Source: Bacillus safensis FO-36b
Lineage (GTDB): Bacteria; Bacillota; Bacilli; Bacillales; Bacillaceae
Direction of reading: 5' to 3'
Length of the DNA: 64,000 nucleotides
Assembly: GCF_000691165.1 (NCBI RefSeq)
Contig: NZ_ASJD01000003.1
Span: 451,135 to 515,134 of the forward strand
In this document: positions 19,208-28,917 of the stretch, piece by piece
Position numbering within the stretch: the first letter of the stretch is position 1
How the letters are laid out: the number at the start of each line of letters is the position of its first letter
Position numbers and translations under genes: made by a program
The notes under the pieces: model-generated
Seen by the model: the letters and a program-made list of their open reading frames with translations, nothing else
What the model was told of the DNA's origin: nothing
Databases searched by the model: none

Positions 19208-19789
19208 ATGTTTAACTTACCGAATAAAATAACCCTTTCTAGGATCGCCTTGATCCCTGTTTTTATGATTATTATGCTTGCACCGCTAGATTGGGGTGTT
19301 GCGCGCTTTGGCGACGTCAGCATCGAAGTGACGCACCTTGTTGGAGCGATCCTGTTTATTGTCGCTTCAACAACTGACTGGATTGATGGATACTACGCAC
19401 GTAAGCTTAATTTAGTGACGAACTTTGGTAAATTTTTAGATCCGCTTGCAGATAAATTGCTTGTTTCAGCTGCTTTAATTATACTTGTTCAATACAACCT
19501 CACACCGGCATGGATGGCGATTGTGATCATCAGCCGTGAATTTGCTGTAACTGGTCTAAGGCTTGTATTAGCCGGAGGCGGTGAAGTAGTGGCAGCGAAT
19601 ATGCTTGGAAAGGTGAAGACATGGGCGCAGATCATTGCGATTTCAGCACTTTTACTGCATAACCTGCCGTTTGAACTTGTGTCATTCCCGTTTGGTGATC
19701 TAGCGATGTGGGTAGCGGTGTTCTTCACTGTTGTCTCAGGCTGGGATTACTTTGCAAAAAACTGGGAAGCTTTAAAGAATTCTAACTAA
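19208..19789 (+). CDS. pgsA: CDP-diacylglycerol-glycerol-3-phosphate 3-phosphatidyltransferase
   Basis: PgsA makes phosphatidylglycerol phosphate from CDP-diacylglycerol and glycerol 3-phosphate, the committed step to phosphatidylglycerol; it is essential in B. subtilis. The CDP-alcohol phosphotransferase signature is complete: DWIDGYYAR followed by GKFLDPLAD, giving the four metal-binding aspartates. Several membrane helices cover the 193 aa. ATG 19208 has GGAGG 10 bases upstream, and the length equals the B. subtilis protein. Confidence 0.95.
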   Translation: MFNLPNKITLSRIALIPVFMIIMLAPLDWGVARFGDVSIEVTHLVGAILFIVASTTDWIDGYYARKLNLVTNFGKFLDPLADKLLVSAALIILVQYNLTPAWMAIVIISREFAVTGLRLVLAGGGEVVAANMLGKVKTWAQIIAISALLLHNLPFELVSFPFGDLAMWVAVFFTVVSGWDYFAKNWEALKNSN

Positions 19790-19805
19790 AAAGGACGTGT
19801 ACGCT

Positions 19806-21056
19806 TTGAAGTCAGAGAGAAAAGCAGAAATTATTGCAGTCGGTTCCGAACTATTGCTTGGGCAAATTACGAATACGAATGCACAATTCATCAGCAAACA
19901 ACTAGCCGAAATTGGTGTGAATGTTTATTACCATACAGCAGTTGGTGACAATCCAGAGCGTTTAAAACAGGCCATTCAGGTGGCGCAGGAAAGATCTAAT
20001 TTTATTATCTTCTCAGGTGGTCTTGGACCAACCAAAGATGACTTAACAAAAGAAACCATTGCGAGCTCGCTTGGGAAAGAGCTTGTACTAAATGAAGAAG
20101 CATTTGAATCGATTCAAGACTACTTTCTAAAGACCGGACGCGTTATGTCACCGAACAACCGTAAGCAGGCACTCGTTCTAGAAGGGTCTGATGTGCTCGT
20201 GAACCGTTTCGGGATGGCCCCGGGTATGTTTGTTCAAGAAGACGATACGTTTTATATGCTTCTTCCTGGACCGCCAAGTGAATTGCACCCGATGTTTGAA
20301 AACGAGGCAAAGCCGCTGATTTCTGAGAAACTTGGCTTAAAGGAAAAGATCGTGTCTGTTGTTCTGCGCTTCTTCGGAATCGGTGAATCGCAGCTTGAAA
20401 CAGACCTAGAAGATTTAATTGACGCTCAAACGAATCCGACAATTGCACCACTCGCATCTGACGGTGAAGTGACGCTAAGGCTGACTGCTAAGCATGAGGA
20501 TGAAAAAGAAACAGAGCGTCTGTTAAAAGAAACAGAAGCGCAAATTTTGGCGCGGGTAGGTGAGTACTTCTACGGATATGGGGATACATCACTTGTCCGC
20601 GAAGCATCCAAAGCCTTGCACGAGCACGGAAAAACAGTAGCAGCAGCAGAAAGCCTGACTGGCGGAATGTTCTCCGAATGGCTGACAGATCTCGAAGGAG
20701 CATCATCCATTTTGAACGGAAGTGTGGTTTGTTATACAAACCAAGTCAAGCAGCAGGTACTTGGCTGCCGGGAGGAAACATTGTCTTCCCATGGTGCTGT
20801 CAGCAAAGAGTGTGCTTTAGAGCTTGCTGAAGGAGTTAGAAAGCTGACCGGAAGTGATATTGGCATTAGCTTTACGGGTGTAGCAGGGCCTGATACCCAA
20901 GAGGGTCAGCCTGTTGGAAAAGTGTTCATTGGACTATCTACGAAAGACCAGACGGACGTGTTTGAATGGATGTTTACAGGCAGCCGGTCGGGCATTCGAA
21001 AGCGTGCTGTGAAATATGGTCTGCATCACTTACTCAACTTATTAAGAGAGAGTTAA
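19806..21056 (+). CDS. cinA: CinA, competence/damage-inducible protein (NMN amidohydrolase family)
   Basis: The 416-aa protein has an N-terminal MoeA/MoaB-like domain ([26 protein letters not shown]) and a C-terminal CinA domain ([20 protein letters not shown]) that in relatives deamidates nicotinamide mononucleotide for NAD recycling. In Bacillus it precedes recA and is induced in competence, where it interacts with RecA-related functions. TTG 19806 gives [13 protein letters not shown], like the B. subtilis start, with AAGGA 10 bases upstream. A GTG at 19797 would add three residues. Confidence 0.93.
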   Translation: MKSERKAEIIAVGSELLLGQITNTNAQFISKQLAEIGVNVYYHTAVGDNPERLKQAIQVAQERSNFIIFSGGLGPTKDDLTKETIASSLGKELVLNEEAFESIQDYFLKTGRVMSPNNRKQALVLEGSDVLVNRFGMAPGMFVQEDDTFYMLLPGPPSELHPMFENEAKPLISEKLGLKEKIVSVVLRFFGIGESQLETDLEDLIDAQTNPTIAPLASDGEVTLRLTAKHEDEKETERLLKETEAQILARVGEYFYGYGDTSLVREASKALHEHGKTVAAAESLTGGMFSEWLTDLEGASSILNGSVVCYTNQVKQQVLGCREETLSSHGAVSKECALELAEGVRKLTGSDIGISFTGVAGPDTQEGQPVGKVFIGLSTKDQTDVFEWMFTGSRSGIRKRAVKYGLHHLLNLLRES

Positions 21057-21086
21057 TTTTGTTTTTTGTTAGGTTTACTCCTTTAT

Positions 21087-21123
21087 AAAAGAGCGTTTTT
21101 TCTAATAGAAAATACTCTTTTCT
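21087..21123 (+). terminator. Putative terminator after cinA
   Basis: AAAAGAG (21087-21093) can pair with CTCTTTT (21115-21121), with an inner T/A-rich extension, then TCTT. It is moderate in strength; some read-through into recA is likely. Confidence 0.5.
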
Positions 21124-21146
21124 TAAAAAATCTGCCAAGAAAAAAT

Positions 21147-21160
21147 CGAATATGTGTTCG
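21147..21160 (+). promoter_or_regulatory. LexA (SOS) box upstream of recA
   Basis: CGAATATGTGTTCG matches the Bacillus LexA consensus CGAAC-N4-GTTCG with one change. It is 8 bases upstream of the recA -35 and lies in the loop of a 13-bp inverted repeat (arms 21133-21145 and 21162-21174). Confidence 0.85.
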
Positions 21161-21168
21161 TTTTTTTC

Positions 21169-21197
21169 TTGGCAAATGACGTAAAACAAGGTATAGT
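21169..21197 (+). promoter_or_regulatory. recA promoter (sigma-A)
   Basis: TTGGCA (21169-21174), a 17-base spacer and TATAGT (21192-21197) make a good sigma-A promoter. The -35 is the outer end of the inverted repeat around the LexA box, so LexA binding should compete with polymerase. Confidence 0.8.
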
Positions 21198-21233
21198 ATA
21201 GATAGTGGAATTGATAAAGGAGGAAACAATAGA

Positions 21234-22277
21234 ATGAGTGATCGTCAAGCAGCCTTAGATATGGCTCTTAAACAAATAGAAAAACAGTTTGGTAAAGGCT
21301 CTATTATGAAACTAGGAGAGCAAACAGATACACGTATTTCAACAGTACCTAGTGGTTCGTTAGCACTTGATACTGCGCTTGGAATAGGCGGATATCCCCG
21401 CGGCCGTATTATCGAAGTATATGGTCCAGAGAGTTCTGGTAAAACGACAGTAGCCCTTCATGCCATTGCTGAAGTTCAGCAGCAGGGAGGACAAGCTGCA
21501 TTTATTGATGCAGAGCATGCACTCGATCCAGTTTACGCTCAAAAACTAGGTGTCAACATTGATGAACTGTTACTTTCTCAGCCGGATACAGGAGAGCAAG
21601 CACTTGAAATTGCAGAAGCTCTTGTCCGAAGCGGGGCAGTTGATATTGTTGTTATTGACTCTGTAGCTGCTCTTGTACCAAAAGCAGAGATTGAAGGAGA
21701 CATGGGTGATTCACACGTTGGTCTTCAAGCACGTTTGATGTCCCAAGCGCTCCGTAAACTATCAGGTGCCATCAACAAATCAAAAACAATTGCCATCTTT
21801 ATCAACCAAATTCGTGAAAAAGTTGGTGTCATGTTTGGTAACCCTGAAACAACGCCTGGTGGACGTGCGCTGAAGTTCTATTCGTCTGTTCGTTTAGAAG
21901 TGCGCCGTGCTGAACAGCTGAAACAAGGCAATGACATTATGGGGAATAAAACGAGAATTAAAGTGGTCAAAAACAAAGTAGCACCTCCATTCCGTATTGC
22001 CGAAGTAGATATTATGTACGGTGAAGGGATCTCAAAAGAGGGAGAAATCATCGACCTTGGAAGCGAGCTGGATATCGTACAAAAGAGCGGTGCTTGGTAT
22101 TCTTACCAAGAAGAACGTCTTGGACAAGGCCGTGAAAATGCGAAACAGTTCCTAAAAGAAAATAAAGATATCATGCTGATGATCCAGGAGCAAATTCGCG
22201 AACACTACGGTTTGGATACAAACGGAGTGAAAGCAGCTGAAGAAGAAGGACAAGAAGAATTGGAGTTTAATGACTAA
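21234..22277 (+). CDS. recA: Recombinase A
   Basis: RecA forms ATP-dependent filaments on single-stranded DNA, drives strand exchange and stimulates LexA self-cleavage. The 347-aa sequence has Walker A GPESSGKT at 64-71, the Walker B region [10 protein letters not shown], the L1/L2 loops (including [13 protein letters not shown]), and an acidic C-terminus ([10 protein letters not shown]) that modulates DNA binding. AAGGAGG lies 9-10 bases upstream of ATG 21234. Control by LexA is supported by the box upstream. Length equals the B. subtilis protein. Confidence 0.98.
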   Translation: MSDRQAALDMALKQIEKQFGKGSIMKLGEQTDTRISTVPSGSLALDTALGIGGYPRGRIIEVYGPESSGKTTVALHAIAEVQQQGGQAAFIDAEHALDPVYAQKLGVNIDELLLSQPDTGEQALEIAEALVRSGAVDIVVIDSVAALVPKAEIEGDMGDSHVGLQARLMSQALRKLSGAINKSKTIAIFINQIREKVGVMFGNPETTPGGRALKFYSSVRLEVRRAEQLKQGNDIMGNKTRIKVVKNKVAPPFRIAEVDIMYGEGISKEGEIIDLGSELDIVQKSGAWYSYQEERLGQGRENAKQFLKENKDIMLMIQEQIREHYGLDTNGVKAAEEEGQEELEFND

Positions 22278-22284
22278 AAAGACT

Positions 22285-22312
22285 AAAAGACGCTGAAAAG
22301 CGTCTTTTTTTT
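22285..22312 (+). terminator. Terminator after recA
   Basis: AAAAGACGC (22285-22293) pairs with GCGTCTTTT (22300-22308), followed by more Ts. Confidence 0.88.
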
Positions 22313-22388
22313 ACATTTACATGACAGCTGGCAGGTCAAAAGTTCTGTCTTTGCTTGAAATAACGACTTACGCCTCAGTCTGACTAGC

Positions 22389-22417
22389 TTGACAAGTATT
22401 TCCGACACAATTACAAT
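22389..22417 (+). promoter_or_regulatory. rny promoter (sigma-A)
   Basis: TTGACA (22389-22394), 17 bases, TACAAT (22412-22417). A near-consensus promoter, leaving a leader of about 160 bases before rny. The 270-base recA-rny gap holds no gene; in B. subtilis pbpX sits here. Confidence 0.8.
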
Positions 22418-22585
22418 GGGAATGTATCACTTGTTTTTCTTAACATGATTGATAACTAATTTAAACTTGACAAGGGCAGTGAGGATCTCATTCCCTGTGA
22501 AGGCCCTGTATGTTGAGACACAAAACAATGTACATGCCGACACTTTATTTGTAAAACCAAGTTCATAGCAAGAGGAGGTGAAAAT

Positions 22586-24148
22586 ATGTCGCCTACGATG
22601 TTTACGATCATCTCCATTTTGCTGAGCCTAATCTGTTTAGTTGTTGGCTACTTTGTTCGTAAAACCATTGCAGAAGCAAAAATATCCGGCGCAAGAAACA
22701 TGGCCGAACAAATTGTTGAGGATGCAAAGCGTGATGCGGAAGCATTGAAGAAAGAAGCGCTCTTGGAAGCGAAAGATGAAATTCATTCGTTTCGTGTAGA
22801 GGCGGAGCAAGAAGTTCGTGAAAGACGAAATGAGCTTCAAAGACAAGAAAACCGTTTACTTCAAAAAGAGGAAAATCTTGATCGCAAAGACGAATCTTTA
22901 GATAAACGGGAGTCCCTGTTGGAGAAGAGAGATCATTCTCTGAATGAACGACAACAACATATTGAAGAGATGGAAAGCAAAGTGGATGATATGATTCGTT
23001 TGCAGAAAGCCGAGTTGGAACGTATTTCAAGTCTAACTCGAGATGAAGCGAAACAAATCATTCTGGATCAAGTTGAAAATGAGCTTTCCCACGACATTGC
23101 AGTCATGACGAAAGAATCTGAAAACCGAGCGAAAGAAGAGGCTGACAAAAAGGCGAAAAACATTCTTTCACTTGCGTTACAGCGTTGTGCAGCTGATCAT
23201 GTGGCTGAAACAACGGTATCTGTAGTCAATCTTCCAAATGATGAGATGAAAGGTCGTATTATCGGACGTGAAGGACGAAATATCCGTACGTTAGAAACGT
23301 TAACAGGTATTGACTTGATCATAGATGATACACCTGAAGCTGTTATACTATCGGGCTTTGATCCGATTAGACGTGAAACAGCGAGGATAGCTCTGGACAA
23401 GCTAGTCCAGGATGGCCGCATTCATCCTGCACGAATTGAAGAAATGGTGGAAAAATCACGCCGTGAAGTCGATGATTATATCCGTGAGATGGGTGAGCAA
23501 ACGACATTCGAAGTCGGAGTTCACGGTCTGCATCCGGATCTGATCAAAATTCTCGGCCGCTTAAAATTCCGTACAAGTTATGGACAAAATGTCCTGAAGC
23601 ATTCAATTGAGGTTGCACATCTTGCAGGTCTCATGGCTTCAGAGCTTGGAGAAGATGCAAAGCTTGCAAAACGAGCAGGTCTTCTGCATGACATTGGAAA
23701 AGCCATTGATCATGAGGTAGAAGGAAGCCACGTAGAAATTGGCGTTGAGCTTGCGACGAAATATAAAGAGCATCCTGTTGTCATCAACAGTATTGCCTCT
23801 CACCACGGTGACCAAGAACCGACATCTATTATCGCTGTTCTTGTTGCGGCAGCTGATGCATTATCTGCAGCACGCCCTGGTGCAAGAAGTGAGACACTTG
23901 AAAATTACATTCGGAGACTTGAGAAATTAGAAGATATCTCTGAATCTTATGAAGGTGTTGAAAAATCGTTTGCGATACAGGCTGGACGTGAAGTACGTAT
24001 TATGGTGAAGCCAGATTCAATTAATGATCTTGAAGCTCACCGTCTAGCAAGGGATATTCGTAAGCGAATTGAGGACGAGCTCGATTACCCTGGTCACATT
24101 AAAGTGACAGTCATTCGAGAAACTCGCGCAGTAGAGTATGCAAAATAG
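22586..24148 (+). CDS. rny: Ribonuclease Y
   Basis: RNase Y is the membrane-bound endonuclease that initiates decay of many Bacillus mRNAs and anchors the degradation machinery. The 520-aa protein has an N-terminal membrane anchor (residues 5-25), a long charged coiled coil to about 200, a KH domain ([15 protein letters not shown]) and an HD domain with the metal-binding pair in LLHDIGKA and the ASHHGD ligand. GAGGAGG lies 8 bases upstream of ATG 22586. The first 25 residues diverge more from B. subtilis than the rest, as expected for a simple anchor. Confidence 0.97.
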   Translation: MSPTMFTIISILLSLICLVVGYFVRKTIAEAKISGARNMAEQIVEDAKRDAEALKKEALLEAKDEIHSFRVEAEQEVRERRNELQRQENRLLQKEENLDRKDESLDKRESLLEKRDHSLNERQQHIEEMESKVDDMIRLQKAELERISSLTRDEAKQIILDQVENELSHDIAVMTKESENRAKEEADKKAKNILSLALQRCAADHVAETTVSVVNLPNDEMKGRIIGREGRNIRTLETLTGIDLIIDDTPEAVILSGFDPIRRETARIALDKLVQDGRIHPARIEEMVEKSRREVDDYIREMGEQTTFEVGVHGLHPDLIKILGRLKFRTSYGQNVLKHSIEVAHLAGLMASELGEDAKLAKRAGLLHDIGKAIDHEVEGSHVEIGVELATKYKEHPVVINSIASHHGDQEPTSIIAVLVAAADALSAARPGARSETLENYIRRLEKLEDISESYEGVEKSFAIQAGREVRIMVKPDSINDLEAHRLARDIRKRIEDELDYPGHIKVTVIRETRAVEYAK

Positions 24149-24179
24149 AGCGGTGCGCTTAGCGCCGCTTTATTTTTTT
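24149..24179 (+). terminator. Terminator after rny
   Basis: AGCGGTGC pairs with GCGCCGCT (one G-T pair), followed by TTATTTTTTT. The stem begins at the base after the stop codon. Confidence 0.8.
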
Positions 24180-24238
24180 GTGTAAATATGCAACACTGAT
24201 AAGAAGATCAATTTAAAAGAGAAAGGGTTCAAAAGCGC

Positions 24239-25033
24239 ATGAAAATATTATTTGTTGGAGATATCGTCGGTTCACCTGGCAGAGACACACTGAAAGAATA
24301 CTTGCCAAAGCTGAAGAAAAAATATCAGCCGCACTTTACTATTGTCAACGGAGAAAATGCTGCTCACGGGAAAGGTCTAACTGAAAAAATCTATCATGAG
24401 CTGCTGCAAGCAGGAGCTGATGTGCTCACAATGGGTAACCATACATGGGATAAAAGAGACATTTTCGATTTCATCGATGATGCAGCAAATATGGTCCGAC
24501 CTGCTAACTTCCCAGAAGGCACACCTGGAAAAGGTCTCACCTTTATTAAAAAACAAGGAAAAGAATTGGCTGTCATCAACCTGCAAGGACGTACGTTTTT
24601 ACCGCCAATTGACTGCCCATTTCAAAAAGTAGATGAATTAATTGCGGAAGCATCCAAACGGACACCGTTTATTTTTATTGACTTTCATGGTGAAGCCACA
24701 AGTGAAAAGCAGGCGATGGGCTGGTATACAGACGGCCGTGCATCATGTGTCGTTGGAACGCATACACATGTTCAAACAGCAGATAACCGCGTATTGCCTA
24801 AAGGAACTGCGTATATTTCAGATGTCGGGATGACAGGACCTTATGATGGCATTTTAGGTGTTGACCGAGAAACGATCATTAAACGATTCAAAACAAGTCT
24901 CCCAGTCCGGTTTGAAATTGCAGAAGGCCGCACGACGTTAAGTGCAGTAATCGTAGAAATTGACGAACAGTCGAAAAAAGCTGTCAAAATTGATCGAATT
25001 TTGATAAATGATGACCATATTTTCTTTGAATAA
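24239..25033 (+). CDS. ymdB: YmdB metallophosphoesterase (cyclic nucleotide phosphodiesterase)
   Basis: The 264-aa protein has the dinuclear metal motifs of the calcineurin-like family: GDIVG(S)PGR at 7-15, GENAAHG, MGNHTWD, and DFHGEAT with GTHTHVQT. In B. subtilis YmdB hydrolyses 2',3'-cyclic mononucleotides in vitro and controls the switch between motility and biofilm and nanotube formation. It lies just after rny and before spoVS, as in B. subtilis. ATG 24239 has a GAAAGGG site about 8 bases upstream. The transcript may be partly shared with rny through the weak intervening terminator. Confidence 0.94.
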   Translation: MKILFVGDIVGSPGRDTLKEYLPKLKKKYQPHFTIVNGENAAHGKGLTEKIYHELLQAGADVLTMGNHTWDKRDIFDFIDDAANMVRPANFPEGTPGKGLTFIKKQGKELAVINLQGRTFLPPIDCPFQKVDELIAEASKRTPFIFIDFHGEATSEKQAMGWYTDGRASCVVGTHTHVQTADNRVLPKGTAYISDVGMTGPYDGILGVDRETIIKRFKTSLPVRFEIAEGRTTLSAVIVEIDEQSKKAVKIDRILINDDHIFFE

Positions 25034-25073
25034 ATGTTCACATATTTATTTCAGAAAAATATTAATCAGAAAG

Positions 25074-25102
25074 AAGGAATATGCGCCCTCTATCGTGAAT
25101 AT
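25074..25102 (+). promoter_or_regulatory. Sigma-H promoter of spoVS
   Basis: AAGGAATAT (25074-25082) and CGTGAATAT (25094-25102) match the sigma-H -35 (RnAGGAwWW) and -10 (RnnGAATww) patterns at the right spacing. spoVS is a known sigma-H gene in B. subtilis. Confidence 0.75.
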
Positions 25103-25122
25103 AGTAAAAATGGTAGGTAGCC

Positions 25123-25170
25123 TGCTATTTTTGAAAAACATTTTGGGGATGGATTTTCAAAAAAATAGCA
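25123..25170 (+). other. Inverted repeat in the spoVS leader
   Basis: TGCTATTTTTGAAAA (25123-25137) can pair with TTTTCAAAAAAATAGCA (25154-25170), leaving a 16-base GC-richer loop. It lies in the transcribed leader between the sigma-H promoter and spoVS and is not followed by a T run, so it looks like an RNA stabiliser or an operator rather than a terminator. Confidence 0.45.
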
Positions 25171-25235
25171 TCATCTAACAAAGATTGTTCTAATGAACAC
25201 TCACTTATCCATTGTAAATTTAAGGGGGAGCAGAA

Positions 25236-25496
25236 ATGGAAATTTTAAAAGTTTCAGCAAAGTCAAATCCGAATTCAGTAGCAGGAGCATTAGCCGGCGT
25301 TTTACGTGAACGCGGTGCAGCGGAAATACAAGCAATCGGCGCTGGAGCACTGAATCAGGCGGTTAAGGCTGTCGCCATTGCAAGGGGATTTGTCGCGCCA
25401 AGCGGAGTGGATTTGATATGCATTCCAGCCTTTACTGACATTCTGATCGATGGAGAAGAAAGAACAGCCATCAAATTGATTGTTGAGCCACGATAA
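25236..25496 (+). CDS. spoVS: Stage V sporulation protein S
   Basis: An 86-aa Alba-like protein that is almost invariant among Bacillus; the block KVSAKSNPNSVAGALAGV is diagnostic. SpoVS is needed for normal septation timing and coat assembly in sporulation, and probably binds nucleic acid. AAGGGGGAG precedes ATG 25236. It is monocistronic between its own promoter and a strong terminator. Confidence 0.97.
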   Translation: MEILKVSAKSNPNSVAGALAGVLRERGAAEIQAIGAGALNQAVKAVAIARGFVAPSGVDLICIPAFTDILIDGEERTAIKLIVEPR

Positions 25497-25514
25497 TTCT
25501 AATTTTATTATTTT

Positions 25515-25549
25515 CAACCTGCTTACATCATGTAAGCAGGTTGTTTTTG
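25515..25549 (+). terminator. Terminator after spoVS
   Basis: A perfect 13-bp stem (25515-25527 with 25531-25543) is followed by TTTTTG. Confidence 0.92.
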
Positions 25550-25698
25550 TTTACCGCTATACATTTCTTATATAACATATTCAGTTCGTGAAATAGATAA
25601 AAATGACATATTAGAGCTTGCATTTTTTCACCATGATGATAAATTAAGATTAAGTTGAATTTACTTCATCAAAAATAAATATTTAAGTAGGTGAAATA

Positions 25699-28600
25699 AT
25701 GTTCGAAGCTTTTTTGAAAAGAGGAAAGCTAGTTTTTATTTTATTTTTTATCGTTCTCATTGCTGGCGGCTATTTATTCGCGCAGCTTCCTAAACGAGAA
25801 CTGCCAGAATTCGAGGCGAATCTCGTCACGATTTCTACCGTTTTTCCTGGTGCAGATGCAAAACAGGTGGAAAGAGATGTCACCAATAAGCTGGAATCAG
25901 CCCTATCTGATATCAACGGTGTAGAGAAAACGAGCTCGATTTCAGCCATTGGTTTCTCAAATATTGTGATTGAAATTGAGGACCAAGCCGACTTTCAAAA
26001 GGCGGCAAGTCAAATTAAGAATGAAACCACAAGTGCTGCGTCGTCTTTTCCTGATGGGGTGATGGAGCCGGAAGTAAAGGATGAATTTGGCAGCGTGCCG
26101 GTTGGTTCTTATATGATTGTGTCGAGTGAATCATCGGACTTAGCAAAGAGTCAGAAATCGCTGCGTGCATTGAAGGAAAAAGTGGAGGACATCAAAGGGG
26201 TAGACAGTGTCGTTATCAAAGGCTTCAATGACAAACAAGCGATATTAAACTTAGATTCAAACAAGCTGGAGGGTGAAGGGCTCAATGTAACTGATGTCAC
26301 AAATGCCATCAATCAAGAATTTGACACATCTCCACTAGGCGATATTCGGGCAGGCAAAGAGAAGGTGAAGCTGTCCATCGATACATATGACCGCTTAGAT
26401 CAGGTTAAAAAGATTGAGCTTTTTTCTAAAACGAAAAGAGAGCCGGTCACAATTAGTCAGCTTGGCAGTTTAAAAGAAGTAGAAAAACAGAAAAGTGATA
26501 TTGTGTCGTATAACGGAAAGCCCGCTTATTCATTTACTGTGAATATTAAACCAGGGCTTGATATTCCTAAAATGTATGACAAAGTCAGTGGTGTCATTGA
26601 GAAAGAAAAGCAGCTGCCAAACGGGGTGGAGTGGGTAGACTACTATTCACAAAAAAGTGAAGTGGATACCATTTTCAATGATTTAATAAAAGAAGCCATT
26701 ATTGCGGTCATTGCTGTCATAATTGTTACCACACTTGGACTCACGATTGGCGGGGCGTTTATCGTTTCACTAGCCATTCCGCTATCGATTACAATTGGAA
26801 CGATTCCGCTACCATTTTTACAAGTGGACCTCAATCAAATTTCGATCATCGGCTTTATTATTGCCTTAGGGATACTTGTCGATGATGCCATTGTCGTCAA
26901 TGATAATATTTTAAGACAAATGAAAAAATACGAAAGTCCGCTTAAAGGAACAATTGCAGGAGTGAAAGAAGTCGCAGGATCCATTTTGACATCAACACTA
27001 GCTGTTGTATTTGCCTTCCTGCCGCTTGTTTTCCTATCAGGTGCAAACGGTTCATTTATTCGGGCATTACCGTCTGTTCTAGTTACGACTGTGCTTGCAT
27101 CCATGGTGATTTCTCTGACACTTGTACCGGTCTATCAATATACTGTGAACCGGAAAAGAAAGAACAAAAACAGTCAAAAAGAGCCGGGATTCCTAGGGAA
27201 ACCATTAAAAAGGCTGGCTGATTTCTATGCAGACCGTGTGCTGACAAACATTGTGAAGCGGCCGCTCGTTATTGGACTAAGTGGTTTGCTCGTTGCAACG
27301 CTTGCTTTTTTACTTATTTTCGTCACACCATTTGAATTTTTCCCTGCGGCGAATAAGAAAGAAGTGGTCGTCACTGTCACACTTCCAAGTGAAACAACAC
27401 TAGACAAAACAAATGAAACACTAAAGAAAATAGAACAAGAGATCAAACGGCAAAAAGGCATTGAAGAAACGGCGATTTTTGCAGGCGGCGGTGTGCCGAA
27501 CCTGTTTAATGAAAGTATTTCAAATGCAAGTGACCACACCGGTCAAGTTGTTGTGAGAGTAGACAATGATCAGATAACTAGTAAGGCATTGATAGATCGT
27601 ATGACTGAGCCTTTGCGAGAGAAATTCAATGAGGCAGAAATCTTTATGAAAACCATTGTTCAAGGGCCGCCATCTGGAGCACCAGTGACAGTAACGGTTG
27701 CGGGTGAATCTTTTTCAAAGCTCATTGATGTCAAAGAAACGCTGACAAATGAAATGAAAGACAAAGGGGCAAGCTTGATTACGGACGATGTCAATCAGCC
27801 GGTGAAAACGATCTCCTTTGAATTAAACCGCGAGCGAATGGCAGAGGATGGGCTCAGTGCTCAATTTGTCAGCAGACAGCTTGGTCTTGTGACAGAAGGA
27901 ATTCCATTAGGTACCTTTCAACAAGGAACAAATGATATCGATTTAGTGGTGAAACAGGATATAGGCACACATCAAAATGGTTTAAAGCTAAAAAAAATGA
28001 ATGTGCCTGTGAAGACAAATGAAGGCGGTATGCCTCAACTTGAGCCGCTTAGCCGATATGTAAAAGAAAAAGAAACAGAGCAGTACGAAAGCATTCCACA
28101 TGAAAATGGAGTGCCGACCATTACGCTGAAGGCGTATCCCGGTGCATCAGATTCGTTTAAAGACGATATGAAAGAAGTCGTCAATCAAGTAGGAAAAAGC
28201 GCTGCAGCGAAGGATTTGACCATTTCACAAGGTGGAGAAAATGAAAATCAGACCCAGTTCTTTATTGAAATTAGTCTCTTATTTGCAGTTGTCTTGCTGC
28301 TCATTTATGTGACCATCGCATTCCAGTTCAATTCATTGATGCTTCCGCTGTTAGTTCTAGGAACTGTTTACTTAGCCGTATCAGGAGCCATTATCGGACT
28401 ATTTGTTACACAAACACCATTCAGCTTTATGGCAACAATGGGAATTGTCTCATTGGCTGGTATTGTCGTCCGAAATGCGGTCGTCCTCTTCGAATTTATT
28501 GAGCAGCGGCGCAAGCAAGGGTTTGATCAACAGACAGCTGTCATTGAAGCAGGAAGAGCAAGGATTAAGCCAATTCTCTTAACAGCATTTACGGCACTTG

Positions 28601-28743
28601 TTGCACTAATGCCTGTTGCATTAAGTCATGATCCACTCTTTAAGCCACTGGCCATCTGCATTGTATCTGGTGTCTTTTTCTCAACAATACTGACATTATT
28701 CATTGTGCCAGCCCTATATGTTGCCGTTTCAAAGAAACGCTGA
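25699..28743 (+). CDS. RND-family efflux transporter (AcrB/SwrC type)
   Basis: A 1,014-aa pump of the ACR branch: membrane segment 1 at 10-28, a porter lobe, segments 2-6 at about 335-460, segment 7 near 530, a second porter lobe, and segments 8-12 at about 850-1010. The fourth segment carries the proton-relay pair in GILVDDAIVV (near 394), and the tenth has the family motif GIVVRNAVVL. No membrane-fusion protein gene lies nearby and no outer membrane exists, so it would act alone, as SwrC (surfactin resistance) does in B. subtilis. I cannot tell whether this is the SwrC ortholog or another paralog. It is absent at this position in B. subtilis. Confidence 0.85.
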   Translation: MFEAFLKRGKLVFILFFIVLIAGGYLFAQLPKRELPEFEANLVTISTVFPGADAKQVERDVTNKLESALSDINGVEKTSSISAIGFSNIVIEIEDQADFQKAASQIKNETTSAASSFPDGVMEPEVKDEFGSVPVGSYMIVSSESSDLAKSQKSLRALKEKVEDIKGVDSVVIKGFNDKQAILNLDSNKLEGEGLNVTDVTNAINQEFDTSPLGDIRAGKEKVKLSIDTYDRLDQVKKIELFSKTKREPVTISQLGSLKEVEKQKSDIVSYNGKPAYSFTVNIKPGLDIPKMYDKVSGVIEKEKQLPNGVEWVDYYSQKSEVDTIFNDLIKEAIIAVIAVIIVTTLGLTIGGAFIVSLAIPLSITIGTIPLPFLQVDLNQISIIGFIIALGILVDDAIVVNDNILRQMKKYESPLKGTIAGVKEVAGSILTSTLAVVFAFLPLVFLSGANGSFIRALPSVLVTTVLASMVISLTLVPVYQYTVNRKRKNKNSQKEPGFLGKPLKRLADFYADRVLTNIVKRPLVIGLSGLLVATLAFLLIFVTPFEFFPAANKKEVVVTVTLPSETTLDKTNETLKKIEQEIKRQKGIEETAIFAGGGVPNLFNESISNASDHTGQVVVRVDNDQITSKALIDRMTEPLREKFNEAEIFMKTIVQGPPSGAPVTVTVAGESFSKLIDVKETLTNEMKDKGASLITDDVNQPVKTISFELNRERMAEDGLSAQFVSRQLGLVTEGIPLGTFQQGTNDIDLVVKQDIGTHQNGLKLKKMNVPVKTNEGGMPQLEPLSRYVKEKETEQYESIPHENGVPTITLKAYPGASDSFKDDMKEVVNQVGKSAAAKDLTISQGGENENQTQFFIEISLLFAVVLLLIYVTIAFQFNSLMLPLLVLGTVYLAVSGAIIGLFVTQTPFSFMATMGIVSLAGIVVRNAVVLFEFIEQRRKQGFDQQTAVIEAGRARIKPILLTAFTALVALMPVALSHDPLFKPLAICIVSGVFFSTILTLFIVPALYVAVSKKR

Positions 28744-28748
28744 CGATG

Positions 28749-28788
28749 AAAGCAAATCTCCGATCGAAAGGAGATTTGCTTTTTTTTT
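28749..28788 (+). terminator. Terminator after the RND gene
   Basis: A perfect 13-bp stem (28749-28761 with 28770-28782) is followed by a run of Ts. Confidence 0.92.
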
Positions 28789-28849
28789 AGAAAAATATCC
28801 AAAAAAATATGTGGGGTGTTCATTTGTATTTATCTGGTGGACAGTGGTA

Positions 28850-28878
28850 TTTACGACTAAAATAAGTCGTGTTAAAAT
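28850..28878 (+). promoter_or_regulatory. tdh-kbl promoter with internal palindrome
   Basis: TTTACG (28850-28855), 17 bases, TAAAAT (28873-28878). The spacer contains the inverted repeat ACGACT-N6-AGTCGT (28853-28858 and 28865-28870), overlapping the -35, an ideal position for a repressor. Confidence 0.5.
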
Positions 28879-28917
28879 CTGATTGGGAGAAGTTTTTTAA
28901 CAAAGGGGTTGTACGTC

